From positions 1 through 5,488 of the forward strand of contig JAUQWT010000359.1 of the NCBI GenBank assembly GCA_030835005.1: DNA of 5,488 bases. The letters run 5' to 3'. Position numbers and translations under genes: made by a program. Below the pieces are notes generated by a model. That model was not told the DNA's origin and did not search any database. It was given only the letters and a program-made list of their open reading frames with translations. The stretch is from Ignavibacteria bacterium (lineage in GTDB: Bacteria; Bacteroidota; Ignavibacteria; Tepidaquicellales; OLB5). Positions within the stretch are counted from its first letter, which is position 1. Every line of letters starts with the position of its first letter. Positions 1 to 5,368 of this stretch are shown here, piece by piece.

Positions 1-307
1 CATGTTGAGGACAATTATTCATCACATTAAACACTTTCTGGATAAACTCTAAAGGAACATTTCTATGGAATAAATCGCTCATACTATTCACGAATATCAT
101 CTTAGATTCTTTCCATTTAAGAGGTTGGTCTATCAAGTCAGGGTGCAACTTAAGTTTAAATCCGTCTTTGTACTTTTCAATACCCATACCCTGTAATCTT
201 TTCGTGAAAGATTCTGCATAACAAAATTTGCATCCAGTCGTAATTTTACTGCAACCAGTAGTAGGATTCCAAGTCAATTCTGTCCATTCTATAGATGATT
301 TTGCCAT
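1..307 (-). CDS. Gp37/Gp68-like (DUF5131) three-cysteine protein, 3' end cut by window edge
   Basis: Partial gene: 102 N-terminal residues are visible and the rest lies left of position 1. The protein starts MAKSSIEWTELTWNPTTGC and has three cysteines, C19, C26 and C29, in a C-x6-C-x2-C arrangement followed by YAE. Further on, FVNSMSDLFH lies around residues 72-81. The TWNP, GC...GC..CYAE and NSMSDLFH blocks are the hallmarks I know from the phage Gp37/Gp68 family (DUF5131). The cysteine cluster resembles, but does not equal, the CX3CX2C of radical SAM enzymes, so an iron-sulfur cluster is plausible but inferred. The true reaction is unknown. It lies 43 bp downstream of tcmP on the same strand, the expected partner arrangement, so the two are probably co-transcribed. 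The ATG at 307-305 is preceded by an A/T-rich stretch with no Shine-Dalgarno. The start is supported because the family's conserved IEWT...TWNP block begins within a few residues. Confidence 0.87.
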   Translation of the reverse strand, partial: MAKSSIEWTELTWNPTTGCSKITTGCKFCYAESFTKRLQGMGIEKYKDGFKLKLHPDLIDQPLKWKESKMIFVNSMSDLFHRNVPLEFIQKVFNVMNNCPQH

Positions 308-350
308 ATTTATATTAAATTTTAAACAAGATAACAATGATTATAATAAA

Positions 351-1199
351 TTAAAACAACTCTGTTTGAATACTTTCATATCTTTTGACCTCTTTCCAGA
401 ATTTATTACCTAAATCATTTTTGGAATAGAAGGCCAAATGATACAGAGGTATATTTCTGTAATTCATCTTAACTTGTTGAAACGATTCGGGCTCTTTGTA
501 ACCCATTTTTAACATCTTAGAATCGTATTCTTTAGCCAAAAACTGAATGAACGATAGTCTACTTCGTTCGTACTTTTCTCTCCATTCACTGTCATCTAAA
601 AAATTTTCCACTACACAATTATTCACTTTTAGGTAATGATATTCTGCATTCCTTTTTGCGTCCATACCTGTTGCAATAAGTATTAAAAAATCAATTCTTA
701 GTACTTTACCTAGCATTGATATTGTTTTGAAATGAAGGTCCTTCAAATTGAAAGGATCAACAAAACAAAAACATAGCGAGTTCTGTTTGGGTATTTCTTC
801 GATAATCAGATTAATTTTATCATTGCAGTCACCATTAATAATTTGAGTATCTAACTCATTGAAATACTTCGAGACTCTATTTTGTAAACCGCTACAGAGA
901 TCGACATTTTCTTCACACAAAATATATTTATTAAACTTGTGCGGAATACTCATAGCTATCAGTGGCGAGGACAAAATTATCCTCCCAGTTTTTTCTATCC
1001 TTGAAAATCCGCAACCCGAAAATAAATCGATGTAAACTAGATTCTCCCATTTGTCATGCATACTATTTGTAAATATGTCACAATACAAACCCATTAGATT
1101 ATATTTGGTTTCTGACCAAACACCTACTGAATCACTCAAGACAAAATCATCTTTTTCCACTTCGATAATGGGATTAAAACCTTTTCTTTTCATGTCCAT
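351..1199 (-). CDS. tcmP: Three-Cys-motif partner protein TcmP
   Basis: Complete 282-residue protein matching the TcmP family, named for its regular occurrence beside a three-cysteine Gp37/Gp68-type protein; the catalytic role is not established. Visible blocks in order: W28-S-E-T-K32 with a following helix; YIDLFSGCG at 56-64, which resembles the glycine-rich SAM-binding loop of class I methyltransferases; LCEEN at 94-98 at the end of the next strand; NGDCND at 122-127; and CFVDPF at 145-150, where methyltransferases carry their motif IV (compare DPPY). A methyltransferase-like Rossmann fold is therefore likely; methylation itself is inference. The second half (about 175-282) is basic and aromatic, with no motif I can name. 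It is followed after 43 bp by the DUF5131 gene. Two starts are possible, Met1 (1199) and Met3 (1193). There is no Shine-Dalgarno, and a TATATTTG box abuts the start. Composition is clearly more AT-rich than glyS. Confidence 0.85.
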   Translation of the reverse strand: MDMKRKGFNPIIEVEKDDFVLSDSVGVWSETKYNLMGLYCDIFTNSMHDKWENLVYIDLFSGCGFSRIEKTGRIILSSPLIAMSIPHKFNKYILCEENVDLCSGLQNRVSKYFNELDTQIINGDCNDKINLIIEEIPKQNSLCFCFVDPFNLKDLHFKTISMLGKVLRIDFLILIATGMDAKRNAEYHYLKVNNCVVENFLDDSEWREKYERSRLSFIQFLAKEYDSKMLKMGYKEPESFQQVKMNYRNIPLYHLAFYSKNDLGNKFWKEVKRYESIQTELF

Positions 1200-1200
1200 G

Positions 1201-1208
1201 CAAATATA
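1201..1208 (-). promoter_or_regulatory. Possible Bacteroidota-type -10 box for tcmP
   Basis: Read on the minus strand, these bases are TATATTTG, an exact match to the TAnnTTTG -10 consensus of Bacteroidota. The box ends one base before the tcmP ATG. If it is used, transcription would begin at about the first codons, giving an essentially leaderless message and favouring Met3 (ATG at 1193-1191) as the start. I found no TTG-type -33 element at the usual spacing, and the region is AT-rich, so chance is a real alternative. Confidence 0.35.
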
Positions 1209-1229
1209 GTTCTATAAATTCATTTATTA

Positions 1230-1246
1230 GTATCATCAAATGATAC
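1230..1246. repeat. 17-bp perfect palindrome upstream of tcmP, candidate operator
   Basis: GTATCAT-CAA-ATGATAC has perfect 7-bp arms around a 3-base centre. It sits 31 bp upstream of the tcmP ATG, between the glyS terminator and tcmP, so it falls in the only space available for a tcmP promoter. That placement fits a repressor or activator site. It is not a good terminator: the A-run at 1247-1253 is on the wrong side for either strand. No regulator gene is visible in the window. Confidence 0.4.
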
Positions 1247-1288
1247 AAAAAAAGGAGAATAATGTCTTCTCTACAAAGACACTACTCC
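1247..1288 (-). terminator. Rho-independent terminator of glyS (leftward)
   Basis: On the minus strand the order is GGAG, three bases, TGTCTT, a 7-base loop, AAGACA, five bases, CTCC, then seven T's. The inner stem pairs 1263-1268 with 1276-1281 perfectly. The outer stem pairs 1254-1257 with 1285-1288, with a small asymmetric internal loop between the two. A stem followed by a T-run is the standard intrinsic terminator layout and fits only leftward transcription. It lies about 140 bp beyond the glyS stop and just before the tcmP upstream region, so it should separate glyS transcription from the tcmP module. Confidence 0.7.
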
Positions 1289-1429
1289 CCTAACTGACTT
1301 TAAAATAGCTATTTAATTAATATCATTCAAGGCTTTTGGGGAATTTTTAAGATCAATTCCATCTAAAAAAGAACATAAAATTGGCCTCCACGAAAATCAA
1401 TAAACATTATCTCAATGTTTCATTAAATA
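1289..1429. other. glyS 3' untranslated region with a weak hairpin, no gene seen
   Basis: AT-rich non-coding stretch between the glyS stop and its likely terminator. It contains AAACATT-ATCTC-AATGTTT at 1402-1420, a perfect 7-bp inverted repeat only about 10 bp past the glyS stop. This could be an RNA-stabilising stem or a weak first terminator, since moderately T-rich sequence follows on the minus strand. It also contains a 12-bp palindrome, AAATAGCTATTT, at 1303-1314. No reading frame here has both a start and a credible length. Confidence 0.45.
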
Positions 1430-2776
1430 TTAACTCATCTTCTCAGCAATATATACTTTGATCTTATCTTTATGTATCCTTTCCTGCTGCATGGTGTCGC
1501 GCTCGCGGATGGTGACGGTATCGTCTTTTAATGTATCGTAATCAACTGTAACACAAAACGGTGTGCCGCACTCGTCCTGGCGCCTGTAACGGCGGCCAAC
1601 GGCTCCCGATTCATCATAAAACACCTTGAACGATTTCTGCAGGTCTTCTGTAATACTGTGTGATATTTCCTGCAATCCGTCTTTATTGACAAGCGGAAAA
1701 ACTGCGCATTTGATTGGCGCAAGCTTTGGGTGAAAGTGAAGCACTGTGCGCTTTTCGGATTTTCCCTCTGATGTTGGCGCTTCGTCTTCATCATAGGCAT
1801 TGCATAGTATTGCCATGAATCCGCGTGATGCGCCCGCTGAAGTTTCAATAACAAACGGCGTGAAGCGTTCCTTGGATTGCTCGTCGAAGTAATCAATCTT
1901 TTTCCCCGAGAACTTCGCGTGCTGCGAGAGATCAAAATCACTGCGGTTATGGATACCTTCAATTTCGCCAAAGCCAAACGGGAATTCAAACTCAATATCA
2001 ACAGCGGCTTTCGCGTAGTGTGCAAGCTTGTCAGCAGGGTGCGGGGCGAAATTCAGTTTCTCTTTTTTTACTCCGAGATCCATCCACCAGTTAAGGCGGC
2101 GTTCCTTCCACCCGGAATAAATCTCTTCATCGCTTCCCGGCTTAACGAAGTACTGCATCTCCATCTGTTCAAACTCGCGCGTGCGGAAGAGGAAATTCTT
2201 TGTATTAATTTCATTGCGGAATGCCTTGCCGATCTGCGCAATACCGAAAGGCAGTTTCTGGCGGGTTGATTCCTTAACATTATTAAAATTCACAAATATC
2301 CCCTGCGCGGTTTCAGGCCTAAGGTATGCAATTGAGTCTTCGCTTTCTATCGCGCCCATATATGTTTTAAACATAAGGTTAAAATTCCGTGCATCGGTGA
2401 ACTTGCCCTCTTCCATACACTTTGCGGCTTTTCTGCCCTTGTAGCCTTTGTTGCCGCACTCGGAGTCTTCGATCTGGTCTGCCCTGAAGCGCGCTTTGCA
2501 TTCCTTGCAATCAACCATAGGATCGGTAAAATTCTCAACGTGCCCGCTTGCTTCCCATACCTTGGGGTGCATGAGTATTGAGGCGTCGAGCCCTTCGATA
2601 TCATCGCAGTAGGTCATAGAGCGCCACCATGCCTGCTTCAGGTTGTTCAATAGCTCAACACCAAGCGGACCATAATCCCAGCAGCCGTTAAGTCCCCCGT
2701 AAATTTCGGATGACTGGAACACAAATCCCCGCCTTTTGGCAAGTGATACAATTTTATCCATTAAGTCGTTCTTCAT
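1430..2776 (-). CDS. glyS: Glycyl-tRNA synthetase, dimeric single-chain type
   Basis: Cytoplasmic class II aminoacyl-tRNA synthetase that charges tRNA-Gly with glycine using ATP; essential for translation. It is the homodimeric type, not the alpha2-beta2 GlyQ/GlyS type. The N-terminus has the family block RRGFVFQSSEIYGGLNGCWDYGPLG spread over residues 15-39. HPKVWEASGHVENFTDP (70-86) and RPETAQGIF (153-161) follow. Motif 2 is GKAFRNEI (183-190), then REFEQMEMQYF (200-210). Motif 3 is AGASRGFMAIL (314-324). The C-terminal anticodon-binding domain begins near KLAPIKCAVFPL (351-362) and ends with TIRERDTMQQERI (422-434). C90, C93, C107 and C120 in the insertion are candidate zinc ligands (inference). 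At 448 residues it is somewhat shorter than many bacterial homologues of about 500, but all core motifs are present. The start at Met1 is 31 bp downstream of a -10 box; Met6 is a possible alternative. Transcribed alone, diverging from the methyltransferase gene. Confidence 0.97.
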   Translation of the reverse strand: MKNDLMDKIVSLAKRRGFVFQSSEIYGGLNGCWDYGPLGVELLNNLKQAWWRSMTYCDDIEGLDASILMHPKVWEASGHVENFTDPMVDCKECKARFRADQIEDSECGNKGYKGRKAAKCMEEGKFTDARNFNLMFKTYMGAIESEDSIAYLRPETAQGIFVNFNNVKESTRQKLPFGIAQIGKAFRNEINTKNFLFRTREFEQMEMQYFVKPGSDEEIYSGWKERRLNWWMDLGVKKEKLNFAPHPADKLAHYAKAAVDIEFEFPFGFGEIEGIHNRSDFDLSQHAKFSGKKIDYFDEQSKERFTPFVIETSAGASRGFMAILCNAYDEDEAPTSEGKSEKRTVLHFHPKLAPIKCAVFPLVNKDGLQEISHSITEDLQKSFKVFYDESGAVGRRYRRQDECGTPFCVTVDYDTLKDDTVTIRERDTMQQERIHKDKIKVYIAEKMS

Positions 2777-2807
2777 AAATCAATGTAAGCTATATTTATA
2801 ATTATGG

Positions 2808-2815
2808 CAAAGATA
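2808..2815 (-). promoter_or_regulatory. Bacteroidota-type -10 box for glyS
   Basis: On the minus strand these bases are TATCTTTG, an exact match to TAnnTTTG, the -10 element recognised by the Bacteroidota primary sigma factor. It ends 31 bp before the glyS ATG, giving an expected leader of about 25 nt, a normal spacing. No clear TTTG -33 element is visible about 19 bp further upstream. The leader between box and start is A/T-rich with no Shine-Dalgarno. Confidence 0.6.
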
Positions 2816-2891
2816 AGGGTTTATGGATTTTGAATAAATGTATAAAAATATATCATAAAACCCTAACTAATATTCAAAACAAGAAGAAAAG

Positions 2892-2995
2892 AACACAAGA
2901 CGACTCAAAGACTCTAAGACTCAAAGAAAAACAAATATTTTAAACCTTAGAGCCTTTGAGTCGTTTTGTTGTTTTGATTCTAATGCTTTTGTGTT
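2892..2995. repeat. Palindromic repeat element, copy 1 (8-bp unit)
   Basis: Imperfect inverted repeat with 19-bp arms at 2900-2918 and 2946-2964, matching at 18 of 19 positions around a 27-nt AT-rich loop. An extra outer pair of arms, AACACAA (2892-2898) and TTGTGTT (2989-2995), flanks it. The left side is three 8-bp units in exact phase (GACTCAAA, GACTCTAA, GACTCAAA, from 2902). The right side has two units of the complementary type (CTTAGAGC, CTTTGAGT, from 2946). The right flank TTTTGTTGTTTTGATT is shared with copy 2. It resembles REP-like or short palindromic mobile elements; no coding capacity. Confidence 0.8.
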
Positions 2996-3008
2996 AAAAA
3001 ACAAGAGC

Positions 3009-3098
3009 TCGACTCTAAGACTCAAAGAAAAGCAGAAATTCTATACCTTAGAGTCTTTGAGCCTTTGAGTCGATTTGTTGTTTTGATTTGGTGCTTTT
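3009..3098. repeat. Palindromic repeat element, copy 2 (8-bp unit)
   Basis: Second copy, about 109 bp downstream of copy 1 in the same orientation. The left side has two 8-bp units (GACTCTAA, GACTCAAA, from 3011). The right side has three (CTTAGAGT, CTTTGAGC, CTTTGAGT, from 3047). This is the reverse of the 3/2 unit count in copy 1. The tips TCGACTC (3009-3015) and GAGTCGA (3067-3073) still pair perfectly. The segment from 3067 to 3088 matches 2958-2979 at 21 of 22 bases, and TGCTTTT recurs at the end. The loops differ more than the arms, as expected if arm pairing matters. Confidence 0.8.
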
Positions 3099-3154
3099 AC
3101 AGTGATGCCTCAAAGTTCATATTTTCATTGTAACTATACACTATATTAGATATT

Positions 3155-3994
3155 TTGCGTGATTATTCAATTAAAATTAAAGATTTGCACTACGATCCAA
3201 TAAAAGATAAAATAGGCGGAATTGTCAAAAAATCGCCCTTTCTGCGGAAGATATTCTATAAAATACTGGGTTTGATGTTTTTGCGTGAGTGGTATGTTAA
3301 GCGCAAGATAAGGAGTCTTTACGGCAAGCATGCGCCTGATGATATACTTGATGCAGGCTGCGGCTTCGGGCAGTATTCGTATTTCATGGCGAAGAAATTC
3401 CCATCTGCAAATTTGCTTTCCGTTGATGTTAAAGTGGATTACCTAGAAGACTGCAAATATTTTTTTGATAAGACAGGAATTAAGAATACGCATTTTGAAT
3501 ATGCAGATCTAAATCAGATAGATTTTGATAACCGTTTTGATTTTGTTCTTTCGGTTGACGTGATGGAGCATATAGAAGATGATATCGGTGTGTTTAAGAG
3601 ATTCTATAAAGCGCTGAAGCCGGGCGGAAGAGTGCTTATTAATACTCCGTCGAGTCTGGGCGGAAGTGACGCACACTCAGAAAATGATGATAGTTTTATA
3701 GGCGAGCATGTTAGGCTGGGATATTCTGAGGAAGATATTTCCGCAAAACTAAAGGAAGCGGGATTTAAAGTCGAAAGCTTTGAATATACATACGGCAAAT
3801 GGGGCAGCAGGTACTGGCGGCTCGGGATAAAGTATCCGATGCTGATGCTGAATAAGTCGCAGTTATTTTTTATCATACTCCCCTTTTATTATTTCTTTAC
3901 AATATGGTGGACGCTGCTCTTCATGCGGCTTGACGTGAACGAAAAAAATAAACCCGCCGGAACCGGCGTGCTTGTAGTTGGGATAAAACTGTAA
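3155..3994 (+). CDS. Class I SAM-dependent methyltransferase with hydrophobic C-terminal segment
   Basis: 279-residue protein of the UbiE/UbiG-like (Methyltransf_11/23) type. SAM-binding motif I is ILDAGCGFGQY (64-74). The acidic residue ending strand 2 is in SVDV (89-92). YADLNQIDF (116-124) fits motif III. FDFVLSVDVMEHIED (128-142) and LKPGGRVLINTPS (154-166) are the strand-4 and post-strand-5 signatures. Residues about 237-257 (LFFIILPFYYFFTIWWTLLFM) form a hydrophobic stretch long enough to cross or lie in the membrane, so the enzyme may act on a lipid-linked or membrane substrate (inference). The substrate is not recognisable; the adjacent glycosyltransferase and AsnB-like genes suggest glycan methylation. 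The start is TTG: the frame has a stop at 3131-3133, no ATG or GTG follows it before Met41, and Met41 would remove the basic N-terminal region but not motif I. The exact start is therefore less certain than the product. Confidence 0.85.
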   Translation: MRDYSIKIKDLHYDPIKDKIGGIVKKSPFLRKIFYKILGLMFLREWYVKRKIRSLYGKHAPDDILDAGCGFGQYSYFMAKKFPSANLLSVDVKVDYLEDCKYFFDKTGIKNTHFEYADLNQIDFDNRFDFVLSVDVMEHIEDDIGVFKRFYKALKPGGRVLINTPSSLGGSDAHSENDDSFIGEHVRLGYSEEDISAKLKEAGFKVESFEYTYGKWGSRYWRLGIKYPMLMLNKSQLFFIILPFYYFFTIWWTLLFMRLDVNEKNKPAGTGVLVVGIKL

Positions 3995-3997
3995 AAC

Positions 3998-4021
3998 CTT
4001 GCGTCCTTTGCGTCTTTGCGG
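3998..4021 (+). repeat. Three 8-bp units (CTTTGCGT family) between genes
   Basis: CTTGCGTC, CTTTGCGT and CTTTGCGG follow each other in exact 8-bp phase within the 45-bp gap between the methyltransferase stop and the glycosyltransferase start. The unit differs from the CTTTGAGT unit of the two upstream palindromes by A to C at one position. The orientation matches their right arms. No complementary left arm is nearby, so this looks like a half element. Whether it arises by descent from the same family or by convergence cannot be told from here. Confidence 0.6.
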
Positions 4022-4039
4022 TAAATCTAAATTTACTAA

Positions 4040-5368
4040 TTGAAGAAAGTACTTATAATATCATATTACTTCCCGCCATCAGGCGGGCCCGGAGTGCAGA
4101 GAGTCCTTAAGTTTGTTAAATACCTCCCGCAATTTGGCTGGCAGCCTGTAGTGCTTACGGTTGAGGACGGCGAATTTCCGGCAAGGGATGAATCGCTGCT
4201 CAAAGAAATACCCGAAAGCGTTCACGTTTACCGCACTAAGATATTTGAGCCTTACAATGTTTATAAGAAAATTTCAGGAATGGATTCAAAGACATCTGTT
4301 GATGTGGAGAATATCCCGAAAGACGGTGAAAAAGTACCGCTGAAAGCGAAATTCACGAATTTTGTCAGGAGCAATTTTTTCATTCCGGATGCAAGGATCG
4401 GCTGGAAACGTTATGCCGTCAAAGCGGGTTTAGATATAATAAAAAAGGAAAATATCTCTATTCTGTATTCATCCTCGCCTCCATATACATGCTCATTAAT
4501 TGCCCGTGATCTTAAAAGAAAAACCGGACTCAAATGGATAGCCGGATTCCGCGATCCGTGGACCGGATTTTTGAACACACCAAAGCGCAAAGGGATTGCA
4601 AGGAAGATCGATCTGAATTATGAATCCTCGGTTTACAACGAAGCAGATATGATAGATACGGCATGGGTTGGGATTAAGGATGATATACTATCCAAGACTC
4701 CGGACATTGGCGCAGAAAAAATAGTACCAATACCCAACGGATTTGATAATGAAGATTTTGAAGGCATGAAGTCCGGTGTTAAAAAAAGTGAGAAGTTCAC
4801 GATTACTTATACGGGTTCAATGTATGGCGTAAGGAATCCGGAAGTTTTTCTAAGAGCACTTGATGAGTTAAATATTGAGAAGAAAATTTTACCAAATGAT
4901 ATAGTTATTAATTTTGTCGGCAGGTTCAGCGGCGAAATAAAGGAAATGTTCGAACGCTCCGCATTTAAGGATTCGATAAATCATGTAAGTTATGTTACTC
5001 ACAATGAATCAATTGCATACCTGCTGAATTCAGATGCCCTGCTGCTTGTGATAGATGATACCAAAGATGTCTCACGTATAATACCGGGTAAAGTATATGA
5101 ATACCTCGGCGCGCATAAGCCGATTATATGTATCGGACAAAAAGGAAGTGATGTAGAAAATATATTAACAGAAACCGGCGCGGGAAAAGTATGCGCACAC
5201 TCAGATATGAATTGCATTAAGAGTTTGATAATGGAATATTTTACAGCATACAACAGCGGCAGTGCGGTTAAAGGATTTGACCCAACAAAGATAGATCAGT
5301 ATTCGCGGCGTAATCAGGCGGGCAGGCTTGCGGAATTATTCAATAAGCTAAACGGGACGGGTAATTAA
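4040..5368 (+). CDS. GT4-like (GT-B fold) glycosyltransferase
   Basis: 442-residue transferase expected to move a sugar from a nucleotide-sugar donor to a growing glycan at the cytoplasmic face of the membrane; donor and acceptor cannot be read from sequence. The N-terminal Rossmann half opens with KKVLIISYYFPPSGGPGVQR (2-21), whose glycine-rich loop is typical of GT-B enzymes of surface-polysaccharide loci. SSSPPYT (144-150) and AGFRDPW (168-174) are further family blocks. The linker has VPIPNGFD (229-236). The C-terminal half has TYTGSMYG (256-263), INFVGR (290-295) and IPGKVYEYLGAHKPII (348-363), the counterpart of the family's donor-binding E-x7-E region, with Glu354. The start is TTG at 4040: an in-frame TAA lies immediately before it (4037-4039), the first beta strand begins at residue 3, and the next Met is residue 81. 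It follows the methyltransferase by 45 bp and abuts the asparagine synthetase gene with no gap, so they are probably one operon. Confidence 0.9.
   Translation: MKKVLIISYYFPPSGGPGVQRVLKFVKYLPQFGWQPVVLTVEDGEFPARDESLLKEIPESVHVYRTKIFEPYNVYKKISGMDSKTSVDVENIPKDGEKVPLKAKFTNFVRSNFFIPDARIGWKRYAVKAGLDIIKKENISILYSSSPPYTCSLIARDLKRKTGLKWIAGFRDPWTGFLNTPKRKGIARKIDLNYESSVYNEADMIDTAWVGIKDDILSKTPDIGAEKIVPIPNGFDNEDFEGMKSGVKKSEKFTITYTGSMYGVRNPEVFLRALDELNIEKKILPNDIVINFVGRFSGEIKEMFERSAFKDSINHVSYVTHNESIAYLLNSDALLLVIDDTKDVSRIIPGKVYEYLGAHKPIICIGQKGSDVENILTETGAGKVCAHSDMNCIKSLIMEYFTAYNSGSAVKGFDPTKIDQYSRRNQAGRLAELFNKLNGTGN

Larger units (their letters stand above)
2777..3154. other. Divergent intergenic region between glyS and the methyltransferase gene
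   Basis: This 378-bp gap between divergent genes holds the glyS -10 box near its left end and two tandem palindromic repeat elements (about 2892-2995 and 3009-3098). About 55 bp of AT-rich leader before the methyltransferase start fills the right end. I see no ORF, tRNA or riboswitch in it. No convincing rightward promoter is visible: TATATTAG at 3142-3149 and TATTTTGC at 3151-3158 each only approach the TAnnTTTG consensus. Confidence 0.7.

Noticed and set aside
228..413. 61-codon plus-strand reading frame
   Set aside because: It overlaps the tcmP 3' end and the DUF5131 5' end on the opposite strand, has no recognisable domain, and is explained by antisense reading of low-GC coding DNA.
1313..1395. 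Short minus-strand frame in the glyS 3' region, ending FLDGIDLKNSPKALNDIN
   Set aside because: It is under 30 codons after its upstream stop, has no usable start and matches nothing I recognise. It could be a gene remnant, but nothing supports that.
1528..2604. Several long reading frames inside glyS on both strands
   Set aside because: They are low-complexity, Arg/Ser/Leu-rich translations of a GC-richer gene in the wrong frames. glyS accounts for the region with complete family motifs.
2892..3098. CRISPR array
   Set aside because: There are only two copies, they are palindromic with internal 8-bp periodicity, and there are no uniform spacers or cas genes.
3142..3158. TATATTAG and TATTTTGC as a promoter for the methyltransferase gene
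   Set aside because: Each misses the TAnnTTTG consensus by at least one position. The second overlaps the start codon, which would place transcription start inside the gene.
3955..3968. CGCCGG-AA-CCGGCG palindrome near the methyltransferase stop
   Set aside because: It lies inside the coding sequence (Lys-Pro-Ala-Gly-Thr-Gly codons), has a 2-nt loop and no T-run, so it is not a terminator and is explained by codon composition.
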